The position numbers were made by a program, and so were the translations under genes. 64,000 bases of DNA from an uncultured Dehalococcoidia bacterium. Lineage in GTDB: Bacteria > Chloroflexota > Dehalococcoidia > Lucifugimonadales > UBA1123. This document shows, piece after piece, positions 43,931 to 52,602 of this stretch (its first letter is position 1; every line of letters starts with the position of its first letter). Where the stretch lies: the NCBI GenBank assembly GCA_951812505.1, contig CATOSI010000003.1, forward strand, positions 372,001-436,000. Reading direction: 5' to 3'. The notes under the pieces were generated by a model. That model ran no database searches and had not been told where the DNA came from. It saw only the letters and a program-made list of their open reading frames with translations.

Positions 43931-43967
43931 TCCTCTCCCTTGAGGGAGAGGATTGAGGTGAGGGGGA
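43931..43967. repeat. R2-like repeat between E1 alpha and E1 beta
   Basis: TCCTCTCCCTTGAGGGAGAG then GATTGAGGTGAGGGGGA. The CTCTCCCT/AGGGAGAG hairpin resembles the R2 units near 12.4 and 16.9 kb. It sits in a 177-base gap inside an otherwise compact operon. Confidence 0.6.
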
Positions 43968-44055
43968 ATCCCTCCCGGCCGAGTTTTGAGATGATCACCG
44001 AATACAAGATACAAGCCGGTTTCACGGGTCACCGACCACACAGGAGACACGAATC

Positions 44056-45018
44056 ATGCCCGATATTACCTACGCAGATGCGCTGAACGCCGCTATCAAA
44101 GAGGAGATGCGGCGCGACGAGAGCGTCTTCATTATGGGCGAGAGCATCAGGGGCGGCATCTACGGCGTCACCGGAGGTCTGTCCCAGGAGTTCGGCGACC
44201 GGGTCATAGACACGCCGCTGTCTGAGAACGGCTTCATGGGTGCCGCGGTCGGCGCAGCCGCCGTGGGCATGAGGCCCATCGTCCAGTCGCTCTCCAGCTT
44301 CCTATGGGTCGCCATGGACCAGCTCATCAGCCAGGCCGCCAAGATGCGTTTCATGTTCGGCGGCCAGGTCAACCTGCCCGTCGTGTACAGGTGTGGCATG
44401 ATCTACGGCGCAAACAGCGCCGCACACCACACCGACAGGCCGTACCCCATGCTGATGAATATGCCCGGGCTGAAGATCGCCATACCTACGACTCCTGCCG
44501 ATGCCAAGGGCCTGCTCAAGACCGCCGTCCGCGACAACGATCCCGTAATGTTCTTCGAGGACAACAACCTCACCGGAACCCGTGGCGAGGTGGACGACGG
44601 CGACTATACGATCCCGTTCGGCGTGGCCGACGTCAAGCACGAGGGCTCGGACGTCACCGTGGTCGCGCTCGCCGGAATGCTGCGCCGGGCCGTGGCCGTC
44701 GCCGAGGAGCTCGAAGACGAGGACATCTCGGTCGAGGTCATAGACCCCCGCACGATAGTCCCGCTGGACACCAGGACCATACTCGACTCCGTCGAGAAGA
44801 CCGGCAGGCTGGTCATCGTAGATCCGGCTCACAAGAGTTGCAGCGTCGCGTCCGAGATCTCCGCGATGGTCGCCCAGGAAGGCTTCTGGAGCCTGCAAAG
44901 CCCCATTCAGAGAGTCACCAGCCTCGACTGCCACTTCCCATTCAGCCCCGCGCTGGAGTCCGAGGTCTTCCCCAACGAGGAAAAGATCGCCGACGCCATA
45001 TACGCGACCCTGGAATAG
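44056..45018 (+). CDS. 2-oxoacid dehydrogenase E1, beta subunit
   Basis: 320 aa transketolase-like subunit. ITYADALNAAIKEEMRRDESVFIMGE, shown here in part as DALNAAIKEEM, is the usual opening; RVIDTPLSENGFMGAAVGAA and RPIVQSLSSFLWVAMDQL are conserved, and the C-terminal transketolase domain has VEVIDPRTIVPLDTRTI. It forms the alpha2beta2 E1 with the preceding product. A GGAGACACGAATC leader precedes the ATG. Confidence 0.92.
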   Translation: MPDITYADALNAAIKEEMRRDESVFIMGESIRGGIYGVTGGLSQEFGDRVIDTPLSENGFMGAAVGAAAVGMRPIVQSLSSFLWVAMDQLISQAAKMRFMFGGQVNLPVVYRCGMIYGANSAAHHTDRPYPMLMNMPGLKIAIPTTPADAKGLLKTAVRDNDPVMFFEDNNLTGTRGEVDDGDYTIPFGVADVKHEGSDVTVVALAGMLRRAVAVAEELEDEDISVEVIDPRTIVPLDTRTILDSVEKTGRLVIVDPAHKSCSVASEISAMVAQEGFWSLQSPIQRVTSLDCHFPFSPALESEVFPNEEKIADAIYATLE

Positions 45019-45053
45019 CGCCTGCGCGCTGTCGAGCGCACCGGAGGATACTC

Positions 45054-46382
45054 ATGGCTACCAACGTGCTCCTCCCCCAGTGGGGTATGAACATGGAAGA
45101 CGGGACACTGACCAAGTGGCTCGTCAAGGAGGGCGACGAGATCGCCGAGGGGCAGCCTCTGGTCGAGATCGAGACCGCCAAGATCAACTCGGAACTCGAG
45201 TCCCCGGCCTCCGGGGTTGTCGCTCACATCATGGCCGATGAGGGCTCGCTCGTGAAGGTCGGCGAGTTGGTGGCGGTCATCGCCGAGCCGGGCGAGAATG
45301 CGCCCAGGCCCGAACCGGGCTCTCCCACGTCTCCGGCCTCAGCGCGGAGACGCCGGCGCCGTACCGGTGGTCGGCCCGCAGACGGCGGGGCACGGCAACA
45401 GGTTACGCCGGTCGCAAGACGGCTGGCGCGGGAGAACGACATATCCCTGGACGAGGTCACCGGCACAGGTCCGCGTGGCCGCGTCACCGAGCAGGACGTT
45501 CGTGACGCCATCGAAGCGCGCCAGAGCCGTCCACGGGTACAGGTCGTACCCAGGGCCAGAATGCTCGCGCGCCAGGAGGGCCTGGACCTCGCCGACGTGG
45601 TGGGATCAGGGCCGAACGGCCGTATCCTCGTGGCGGACGTCGAGCGTGCAATTGCCGAGCGTGATGCTGGCGCGGCTCGCGCCGACGCGGTCGCCGAAGT
45701 CATGCCCCTGACCGGCCTGCGCAAGACCATCGCCGACCGCATGACCATGAGCGTCAGCACGATGGCTCAGGTCACGCTTACTACCGAGGCGGACGTCACA
45801 GACCTGCTGAAACTTCGGGAGTCCCTGGTCGCCGAGTGGCGACCGCACCGGCTGCGTCCACTTGATCTCGATCTCATCATCGCCGCGGTGGCTGAAGCTC
45901 TCAAGACCCACCCGAGGCTCAACTCTCACCTGGTCAACGACGAGGTGCTGCTGCTCGAGGACGTCAACATCGGCATCGCCGTCGCAGTGCCCGACGGCCT
46001 GGTTGTGCCAGTGCTCAGAGGCGCACAGGTGCTTGACCTGCTCGGCATGGCCAGGGCCATGCGCGAACTGGCCGACAAGACCAGGAAGAACGCGCTCGGA
46101 ATAGACGACGTGACGGGCGCAGGGTTTACGGTTACAGCGCTGTCCAACTACGACATAGACGCCTTCACGCCCATCATAGACCCGCCGCAGGTGGCAATCC
46201 TGGGACTGGGCCGGGCGAACCGGAAGCCCGTCGTCGTGGACGGCGAGATCGTAGTGCGCTCGATGATGCACCTGAGCGTTACCTTCGACCACCGCGCCCT
46301 CGACGGAGTACCCGTCGCCGAGTTCATGCGAACCCTCAAGTCGAACCTGGAGTCCCCGGAAGCGCTACTCAGCGAATCCTAG
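45054..46382 (+). CDS. Dihydrolipoamide acyltransferase E2 with two E3-binding domains
   Basis: 442 aa from ATG 45054 (GGAGG upstream). The N-terminal lipoyl domain (1-80) has the lipoylated lysine K43 in EIETAKINSEL. An Arg/Gly/Pro linker follows. Two peripheral-subunit-binding domains lie in tandem: 117-153 (TPVARRLARENDISLDEVTG) and 165-201 (PRARMLARQEGLDLADVVGS). The catalytic domain (about 213-442) ends with H413 and D417 in FDHRALDG. Most bacterial E2 proteins have one such binding domain. An N-terminal extension open in the same frame overlaps E1 beta and is not real. Confidence 0.9.
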   Translation: MATNVLLPQWGMNMEDGTLTKWLVKEGDEIAEGQPLVEIETAKINSELESPASGVVAHIMADEGSLVKVGELVAVIAEPGENAPRPEPGSPTSPASARRRRRRTGGRPADGGARQQVTPVARRLARENDISLDEVTGTGPRGRVTEQDVRDAIEARQSRPRVQVVPRARMLARQEGLDLADVVGSGPNGRILVADVERAIAERDAGAARADAVAEVMPLTGLRKTIADRMTMSVSTMAQVTLTTEADVTDLLKLRESLVAEWRPHRLRPLDLDLIIAAVAEALKTHPRLNSHLVNDEVLLLEDVNIGIAVAVPDGLVVPVLRGAQVLDLLGMARAMRELADKTRKNALGIDDVTGAGFTVTALSNYDIDAFTPIIDPPQVAILGLGRANRKPVVVDGEIVVRSMMHLSVTFDHRALDGVPVAEFMRTLKSNLESPEALLSES

Positions 46383-46501
46383 TACCGCATCCTATATGAA
46401 AAGAGCCCCTAAGCTAACGCAGGTGAACCGCCAGGGTCATTCCATTATCAACATCCAGCGGCTTCCATCCCTGCTCTCATAGTAAGCCCGCATAATTCTC
46501 C

Positions 46502-46527
46502 GTAGGGGCAACCCTTGAGGTTGCCAG
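46502..46527. repeat. Dispersed repeat R3 copy
   Basis: GTAGGGGCAACCCTTGAGGT then TGCCAG. It closely resembles the in-frame GTAGGGGCGTCCCTTGTGGG of the ETNDGRD genes. Confidence 0.55.
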
Positions 46528-46766
46528 TTATCCGCAGCGCAATTTGGACAATCGAAATACCCTGGGTGAATCGCAGGCCAATGCAGGCGGAAAAGTCATC
46601 TGCCAACCCACCAGTCGCCAACTGCTGATCCACCTGCCCATTTATAAGTCAAGCTAAATGACTGGCCAGGCTCACCCACAATCCGACAGTAGTCGTCCGA
46701 CCCCGGCTTTACGAACCCCCTCCCTAGTACCACGTCCATGTGAATATGACATACGCGAATGCCCTA

Positions 46767-46808
46767 TCGTCATTCCCGCGAAGGCGGGAATCCATGGGCT
46801 GGGGCGGT
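46767..46808. repeat. Dispersed palindromic repeat R1 copy
   Basis: TCGTCATTCCCGCGAAGGCG then GGAATCCATGGGCTGGGGCG, a consensus-like R1 copy with the GGGG tail. Confidence 0.7.
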
Positions 46809-46897
46809 CTGAATATGTCAGAATCATCTGGATATAGTACTAGCCTGCTGCAAAACTCCGCTTGTTGAGACTACCTTGGATTAGTGAACCGAAAGAA

Positions 46898-48121
46898 ATG
46901 GCTGAACTGTCCATACCATACGCATTGCATTACCCGTCAGGGTCTAATAGAAGCCCCGAAGAAGTTCAGGACGGGCAGGGCACGAAGGCTAACGTCCGCT
47001 GTTTGGGCTGTAAGGAAATGCTAGTCCATCGTAGGGCAAGCCACGATGGTCGCCGCCGCGCCCATTAGGCACATATGTCAATTAGCAAGGCGAACATTCA
47101 GCACTGTCGTGAAAGCGCAATCCACGCTCTGGTTAAGGACATTGTGGCCGACCTGTCAGGTACAACACTCACGCTTCCCAACTGGCATGGCAAACCTATC
47201 ACATTCACTCCAATAGAGGGGGAGACAGAAGCGGTCGGCGTTGTAGAGAACCGCATACCAGACGTAATAATACGGAACAGTATAGGCCAGATGTTGGCCG
47301 TCGAAGTCTTTTTCTCGAATCGAAAGACCTCGGATGTGATTGCCGATTACAGACGGGCTAGGCTACCGACATTAGAACTGTCAGTTACTCTTGAAGACGC
47401 CTACATTGAGAAGGGAGAAGTTATCCGCAGGCTAAGCGGTGAAACTGATTCAGGTCGCTTGTCTGAAAGAATACGGAATCCTCGTTCTAAGTGGCTTGTA
47501 CGTCCCATAGAGCCGTTTGATTCGGCGTCTCCGCCATATAGCCCCATATCCAAAGAGTATCTGCATGACCGCTGTGTCAAAGGTTCAAACACTCTAATGG
47601 CCGCAACGGACTTTACTCTGGATAAAGACGGGTACAGGCAGGCATGGAGTATAAGTAAGGGAGAATTGACCTGCTGGATTGATGACTACTCTAATTATGT
47701 GGAAGAGCCGAGTATCACGTTCCGTATTGGAACAGAGACATGGCATTTGACGACCAACCAACTTACATTCATGTTTCCGTGCGACGCACTAGAACCAAGT
47801 GCCAAGATTTTCAAAACCATGCAGGACTTACTTCTAAGTCGAAGTAAATCAACTGGTCACCCGACCCAATGGGAAGACCATTATCAGCAGAATAAGAAAG
47901 GGAATTGGGTTAGTAGGACTGCGGTTCGCGGTACAACGATTACTGCGTTCAAAATGAAGTATGGCGACTGGTGGAGATTCTGTGTGTCAAGTAAGACATG
48001 GGTCATATGGGGCAAACACCGTTTCGACAATCCAATATCCGCAAGGATACAAGCTGAGGATTTGGCCGCGACTTTCAAGACATTACGCATTCCGTCGTAT
48101 TCGGCCAGATTTCCTTATTGA
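46898..48121 (+). pseudogene. CoiA-like competence/nuclease-type protein broken by one in-frame TAG
   Basis: From ATG 46898 the frame encodes a CoiA-like N-terminus with the zinc pair RCLGCKEML and the segment DGRRRAH. A TAG follows (47066-47068). The same frame resumes with AHM and CRESAIHALVKDIVADL, then RIPDVIIRNSIGQMLAVEVFF and TSDVIADYRRARLPTLELSV. CoiA-family proteins have C-x2-C ... H-[FW]-A-H ... ES-x2-H-x3-K ... R-x-D-V ... [IV]-E-[VI], and the TAG stands exactly at the aromatic of H-x-A-H. Without the TAG the product would be about 407 aa. An ATG at 47075 could start a 348-aa product lacking the zinc finger. Base use is visibly more AT-rich than in neighbours, suggesting transfer. 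Confidence 0.65.
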
Positions 48122-48163
48122 GTCTCAGGGTAGGTTTTGCAACACCCTACTCCCAATTCCCCC

Positions 48164-48197
48164 TTGACATCCCACTCGAACATCCGTACTCTATAAA
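48164..48197 (+). promoter_or_regulatory. Conserved promoter of ETNDGRD gene copy 2
   Basis: TTGACA (48164-48169), 17-base spacer, TACTCT (48187-48192) running into TATAAA. It matches the block before copy 1 with few changes; an R5 unit (48226-48258) follows before the ATG. Confidence 0.55.
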
Positions 48198-48225
48198 GAC
48201 GCAGAACCCATGTGCGTCAGACCAA

Positions 48226-48258
48226 TTGATAATTCATAATTGAAAACTGTTAATTGAC
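48226..48258. repeat. R5 AT-rich dispersed repeat before copy 2
   Basis: AATTCATAATTGAAAACTGT then TAATTGACA. Copy 1 has a shorter version (22842-22862), so this unit has expanded or contracted since duplication. Confidence 0.5.
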
Positions 48259-48261
48259 ACA

Positions 48262-49509
48262 ATGCCCAGAACCAAGATAAAACCTAACGCCCAACTCAAA
48301 CAGATCGTCCTCGAAGAGACCAACGACGGACGCGATGTCGTTCGATACCTAAAGAGCACCTTCATGGTGGTAGAGGACGCCCCACGCCTCTTCGGTCTCA
48401 GACACAAAGACTACGCCCGTACCCACAAGATCGCAGCCGCCCGCATCCTAGCCAGAATCGGACTGGAAGAGGGCAAGCGCTACCTCAGGAGGACCTACGT
48501 CCGGACTCCCTTCAAGAGAGTCCACCCCGAAGACGAAGACCTGCCCAAGAAAGACATGGCCGCCTCCACCTCCGAACTCTACCGCCTGGTCAGGAAAGAG
48601 ACCAACGACGGCAGGGACATCATCACCCGCTTCGTCGGCATAATGAAGGGCTACTACCCAGAGTACAAGCCCCACCTGCGCATGGCCGCAGCCAAAGAAC
48701 TCATCCGCCAGATAGAGTTCGACTACGACGACGAACCCACTTCACCGACGTCCACCCGCACCGAATCCACACCCGCCTCCGAGCACGTAGGGGCGTCCCT
48801 TGTGGGCACACCTGACCCGCAACCAGCCACCTCAGACGAGTCCGCCGCCGCAAGTCCGGCCAATCCCATACATCCCGATTCTGACAATTCCGCCGAAGAC
48901 CTGCCAGACCACGCCAATCCTATATATCCTATAAATCCCGCAAATCCTGATTCTGACAAAGAGCCGGACACCGACCAGCCCAATCCTATACATCCTATAA
49001 ATCCCGTAAATCCTGATTCTGACAATACCATCAACCCAATTCCTAATTCTGAATTGCCAATTGAAAATTCAGAATCCCCAGTCTCCCTCGCCCAGATACA
49101 GCGCCGTATGCACATCGAAGACGGCTCAGTACACTACCGGGACTACGCCGAGCGACACGCCCAGCAATCCGAGTCCATATACCAGTCCATCATACGCCGC
49201 GCCTCCGAGAGCTACGGTCTGGAGGACGCAAAGCGAGAGGCCGAAGAACTCATAGGACAATTCGACCGGTTCATGGCCGAACGCGATCCCGGCTATCAGC
49301 CCATCGCCGTTCCCGACCCACTTCTCACAAGGTCTCTCACCCAGCGAATGGACGAGTCCCAACCCTCCGTCTTCGACCCCGCCGACTACTACGACCTCGA
49401 CCAGGACTACTTCTACTACTGTCTGTGCGGCTACTGCGAACAGTGCGACGAGCTCAACTACTTCTTCGAGTTCATGCGCGAACTCGAAGAAGAATACGAA
49501 GACCCCTGA
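48262..49509 (+). CDS. Undescribed ETNDGRD double-repeat protein, copy 2
   Basis: 415 aa. It is nearly identical to copy 1 in the two N-terminal units: three substitutions in the first 158 residues (T10A, T52A, R97K relative to copy 1). It is also nearly identical in the C-terminal part, with the same CLCGYCEQC cluster and EEEYEDP end. It lacks the 23-residue insertion that copy 1 owes to an R1 repeat. The linker has three R4 units and one R5 unit in frame. Its promoter block and downstream R5 unit were duplicated with it. It sits between the CoiA-like pseudogene and dnaJ. Function unknown. Confidence 0.75.
   Translation: MPRTKIKPNAQLKQIVLEETNDGRDVVRYLKSTFMVVEDAPRLFGLRHKDYARTHKIAAARILARIGLEEGKRYLRRTYVRTPFKRVHPEDEDLPKKDMAASTSELYRLVRKETNDGRDIITRFVGIMKGYYPEYKPHLRMAAAKELIRQIEFDYDDEPTSPTSTRTESTPASEHVGASLVGTPDPQPATSDESAAASPANPIHPDSDNSAEDLPDHANPIYPINPANPDSDKEPDTDQPNPIHPINPVNPDSDNTINPIPNSELPIENSESPVSLAQIQRRMHIEDGSVHYRDYAERHAQQSESIYQSIIRRASESYGLEDAKREAEELIGQFDRFMAERDPGYQPIAVPDPLLTRSLTQRMDESQPSVFDPADYYDLDQDYFYYCLCGYCEQCDELNYFFEFMRELEEEYEDP
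48787..49075 (+). repeat. Repeat-derived coding linker in copy 2
   Basis: R3-like unit at 48787-48815, R4 units ending near 48890 and at 48912-48960 and 48978-49026, and an R5-like unit at 49038-49075. Order and frame agree with copy 1 except that no R1 copy is present. Confidence 0.65.
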
Positions 49510-49510
49510 C

Positions 49511-49538
49511 AACTGAACTCTGAAAACTGAATACTCCA
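49511..49538. repeat. R5 AT-rich repeat after copy 2
   Basis: AACTGAACTCTGAAAACTGA, as after copy 1. It marks the right edge of the duplicated segment. Confidence 0.5.
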
Positions 49539-49557
49539 ATCAACGCGTCTGTTCTAC

Positions 49558-49602
49558 TTGTAGGTATGCGGCGTTACTAATATAATGTCCGTTAGGTATG
49601 CG
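49558..49602 (+). promoter_or_regulatory. dnaJ operon promoter with direct repeats
   Basis: TTGTAG (49558-49563), a 17-base spacer and a perfect TATAAT (49581-49586). The decamer TAGGTATGCG occurs at 49561-49570 and again at 49593-49602, 32 bases apart, flanking the -10 box. No CIRCE-type HrcA palindrome is seen. Confidence 0.65.
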
Positions 49603-49653
49603 CAGAGTATGAGATGCGCCTCGAGAACCGGAAAGTAAGGGCCAAATCCATAG

Positions 49654-50796
49654 ATGACCACCAGCAAGCGTGACTACTACGACGTCTTGGGTATAACTCG
49701 CGACGCCACCGAAGAGGACATCAAGAAGGCGTTCCGTAAGCTGGCCCTTGAATTCCACCCCGACCGCAACAAGAGCGATGGAGCCGAGGACCGTTTCAAA
49801 GAAGTCAACGAGGCCTACCAGGTACTCTCCGACTCTCGCAAGAGAGCGACATACGACAGGTTCGGACACTCGGCGGTGGGCGGCAACGGAGGTCGCGGCT
49901 TCGACGGCTTCGACGCCACCGCTGGCGGATTTGGCGACATATTCGACGCCTTCTTCGGAGGTGGCTTCGGAGAGCAGACCCGGGCTCGACCCAACGCCCC
50001 GCGTCGCGGCAACGACTTGCGAACGTCCATTACCACGACCTTCGAGGAAGCCGTATTCGGCGTGGAGAAAGAGATCGAGATCGAGCGCATTGACATCTGC
50101 GTTCGCTGCAACGGCGGACGCAGCGAACCGGGTTCCGGTTCCACCATGTGCTCCAACTGCTCCGGCTCCGGCCAGGTGCGCCGCTCTCAGCAGAGTTTCT
50201 TCGGACAATTCGTGCAGGTAACCCCATGCGGCGTATGCCGTGGCGAAGGCAGCATCATCAACGACCCCTGCAACCAGTGCAGAGGCGTCGGACGAGAACG
50301 GCGCAGCAGGAAACTCGCGATCACAATACCCGCGGGAATAGACGACGGCATCCAGATCAGGCTGAACCAGGAAGGCGAAGCCGGACTTAACGGCGGCAAG
50401 CCCGGAGACCTGTACGTCGTCGTGAGAGTGCGCGACCACGAACTCTTCGAGCGGGACGATACCGACATACACCTGCCGCTCCCCATCTCCGTTCTTCAGG
50501 CGACCCTGGGAGCGAAGATCAGCGTTCCTACCCTGGATGGCGAAGAAGAAATCACCATTCCACCCGGGACCCAGCCTGGAGACAGTTTCACCCTGAAGGG
50601 CAAGGGCGTTCCATTCATACGCTCCGGCCGGCGTGGCGACCAGATAGTAACTGCCCGGATCAAAGTCCCCACCTCGCTCAACGACGAGCAGCGCCGCCTG
50701 CTCCATGAGTTGGCAGAGTCCCTGGGCGAAGAAGGCTTGGGCGCCAACAACAAGGGCATCTTCGACAAGTTCAAAGACGTGTTCGGAAACGAATAG
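49654..50796 (+). CDS. dnaJ: Chaperone DnaJ
   Basis: 380 aa co-chaperone that stimulates DnaK ATPase. J domain (about 6-70) with HPD at 35-37; Gly/Phe-rich region (GFDGFDATAGGFGDIFDAFFGG split in two: GFDGFDATAG, FGDIFDAFFGG); zinc domain with four C-motifs; C-terminal substrate-binding domains (LYVVVRVRDHELFERDDTD). The first zinc motif is CVRCNGGR rather than CxxCxGxG, while CSNCSGSG, CGVCRGEG and CNQCRGVG are canonical. It directly abuts prmA. dnaK and grpE are not in the window. Confidence 0.95.
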   Translation: MTTSKRDYYDVLGITRDATEEDIKKAFRKLALEFHPDRNKSDGAEDRFKEVNEAYQVLSDSRKRATYDRFGHSAVGGNGGRGFDGFDATAGGFGDIFDAFFGGGFGEQTRARPNAPRRGNDLRTSITTTFEEAVFGVEKEIEIERIDICVRCNGGRSEPGSGSTMCSNCSGSGQVRRSQQSFFGQFVQVTPCGVCRGEGSIINDPCNQCRGVGRERRSRKLAITIPAGIDDGIQIRLNQEGEAGLNGGKPGDLYVVVRVRDHELFERDDTDIHLPLPISVLQATLGAKISVPTLDGEEEITIPPGTQPGDSFTLKGKGVPFIRSGRRGDQIVTARIKVPTSLNDEQRRLLHELAESLGEEGLGANNKGIFDKFKDVFGNE

Positions 50797-51702
50797 ATGT
50801 CATCCGAGTGGATCGAGCTCAGCATTGAAGCTCCCCCCGAATACGTAGAGCCCCTGTCCGAAATCTTCTATCGCTACGGAGAAGGCGGTGTTGCGGTCGA
50901 ACAGCCCGGCGGATTCAATCCCGACGAGGGCGAGACTCCCCCAGTCCCTGACCGCGTTACGGTCAAGACATATCTCCCAAAAGACGCCACAACCGACAGA
51001 CGCCGCGCCCAGATAGATGTAGGAGTCCGTCTCGTCGCTCATCTGGCTCCCGTCTCCGAACTGCGTGAGCAGCCCGTTTCCGAGGACGACTGGCGAGACA
51101 ACTGGAAGGAGTTCTTCCACGTACTGCGGGTCGGCAGGCGCATCGTAATCTGCCCCTCCTGGCGCGAGCACGAACCCAAACCGGACGACGTCATCGTACA
51201 CCTCGACCCCGGCATGGCATTCGGTACCGGACACCACCCGACCACCAGAATGTGTCTCGAGCTGATCGAGCGGATAATGCCCCAGAGCGCCAGGGTCCTG
51301 GACCTGGGATGCGGCTCCGCTATCCTCTCCATAGCCGCTAGCAAACTGGGGGCGGAGAGCGTGGTCGGCCTCGAAATTGATCCCATCGCAGCAGGAGCCG
51401 GACACACCAACGTAGGCATGAACGGCCTCCAAGACAGCGTGGAAATCGTTCGCGGCACCCTGCCAAGTCCCAAGGCCCCATCCCAATCCTTCGACCTGGT
51501 TGTCGCCAACATATCCGCGAGAGTCGTCATAGACATGGCCGCGCACATCACCGACTGCGCCGCGCCTGGCGGCAAGATCATCGTGTCGGGCATCATCGAA
51601 AAGCACCTTCCTGGAGTAATCGAGTCGCTTGAAGCAGCGGGCGCGACGATAGAAGAGAAGTTCGTTGACGGTGATTGGATCGCGCTGATAGCATCCGTCT
51701 GA
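50797..51702 (+). CDS. prmA: Ribosomal protein L11 methyltransferase
   Basis: 301 aa SAM-dependent methyltransferase that trimethylates ribosomal protein L11. N-terminal substrate domain (about 1-100) with DDWRDNWKEFFHVLRVG; SAM motif VLDLGCGSAILSIAASKLG and acidic end VVGLEIDP; catalytic loop VVANISARV. FGTGHHPTTRMCLELIE is a PrmA hallmark. It starts at the base after the dnaJ stop, a usual arrangement in many phyla. Confidence 0.95.
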   Translation: MSSEWIELSIEAPPEYVEPLSEIFYRYGEGGVAVEQPGGFNPDEGETPPVPDRVTVKTYLPKDATTDRRRAQIDVGVRLVAHLAPVSELREQPVSEDDWRDNWKEFFHVLRVGRRIVICPSWREHEPKPDDVIVHLDPGMAFGTGHHPTTRMCLELIERIMPQSARVLDLGCGSAILSIAASKLGAESVVGLEIDPIAAGAGHTNVGMNGLQDSVEIVRGTLPSPKAPSQSFDLVVANISARVVIDMAAHITDCAAPGGKIIVSGIIEKHLPGVIESLEAAGATIEEKFVDGDWIALIASV

Positions 51703-51746
51703 TATCGTAGAAGCGGTTTGCCCAAATGCCTGACGAAGAGTATTGA

Positions 51747-52580
51747 TTGGCTAAACGAAATCGAAACCAGCACAAAAAGCAGCAGCGCGCCCTTCAGAAG
51801 AGAACCAAGAGAAGGCAGAAACAGGCGCGCAAGCAATCGCAGACGCCGGTGGGAATCAATCCGCGCAGGCTGCTCAGAATGGCTCGCCAGATGCCCATCG
51901 AGGGCGCGTGGGTCCAGCAGGGATGGCAGGAGCAGGGCGTCGCGCGCGTTCTGCTGGCTCGAACTCAGCCCAACGACAACATCCTGTTCGGCGAGTACAT
52001 CGTTGACTACCTCTGCACCGGCATCAAGGACTCTTCCTACGCCTCCAACGTCAACCGGGAGACATTCTTCAACGAGGTGATACCCCGCCTCTACTCCGGC
52101 ACGCCGCCACTGGATGTAGAAGGAAGCCTCGCACATGAGACCGTCTGGGGTGCAGTCGAATACGCTGCGGAACTCGGATTCGATCCGCACCGCAACTTCC
52201 GGGAGGCCAGCCGTATTCTCGACCCGTCGGGCACACACGCCCACAGCGGCGCGATAGAATTCGGGTACCAGGGCAGACCGCTCTACATACCCGCCGACGG
52301 AGATAACCAGGCCGGTATCATCCGAAGGCTGATTGAGACTGTCGGGCTCGGCAACTTCTACTACTTGCCGCGTGGAGACGTGCCCGAAGAAGTAGCCGAA
52401 CTGCTGCAACCGGAGCAGCCGGAAGATACCCCTGACTCGGAGATTTGGAGACCCGACTCGCAACAACAGGGAAGCGTCAACACCGAATCCGGCCTCTGGA
52501 TTCCCGGACAGCAATCCGAGTCCGCGCCAGAAAGCGAGCAAGAGGAGCAGCCGCTCATCTGGACTCCGGGGCGCTCCTGA
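51747..52580 (+). CDS. Conserved hypothetical protein with very basic N-terminus
   Basis: 277 aa, start TTG at 51747 with a weak GAAGAG site. Residues 1-40 are Lys/Arg/Gln-rich and could bind RNA or DNA. The core (about 45-215) has EYIVDYLCTGIKDSSYAS, LAHETVWGAVEYAAELGFDPHRNF and IRRLIETVGLGNFYYLP. The tail (about 215-277) is acidic and rich in Pro, Gln and Ser. The core pattern [YV]-D-x-x-C-x-G-[IV]-K-D with a later AH-x-x-x-[WY]-G-A-[IV]-EYA recalls an unnamed bacterial family. Its place between prmA and rsmE suggests a link to ribosomes, which is inference. Confidence 0.75.
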   Translation: MAKRNRNQHKKQQRALQKRTKRRQKQARKQSQTPVGINPRRLLRMARQMPIEGAWVQQGWQEQGVARVLLARTQPNDNILFGEYIVDYLCTGIKDSSYASNVNRETFFNEVIPRLYSGTPPLDVEGSLAHETVWGAVEYAAELGFDPHRNFREASRILDPSGTHAHSGAIEFGYQGRPLYIPADGDNQAGIIRRLIETVGLGNFYYLPRGDVPEEVAELLQPEQPEDTPDSEIWRPDSQQQGSVNTESGLWIPGQQSESAPESEQEEQPLIWTPGRS

Positions 52581-52602
52581 CGCCGCGAGTAATCAGCATA
52601 CC

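Larger units (their letters stand above)
46383..46897. other. Repeat-bearing intergenic region, no gene supported
   Basis: 515 bases after the E2 gene. It contains an R3 copy (46502-46527) and an R1 copy (46767-46808), and marks the left edge of an AT-richer accessory patch. No RNA gene recognised. Confidence 0.5.

Noticed and set aside
44304..45053. N-terminal extension of the E2 frame over E1 beta
   Set aside because: The lipoyl domain begins at ATG 45054 with a good ribosome site; the extension is Arg/Gly-rich shadow of E1 beta.
6899..47068. Possible recoding of TAG as a sense codon, since two genes have single in-frame TAGs
   Set aside because: TAG ends many clearly intact genes here (for example at 4600, 5846, 7507, 15187, 27684 and 50796), so pseudogenes or sequence errors are simpler.
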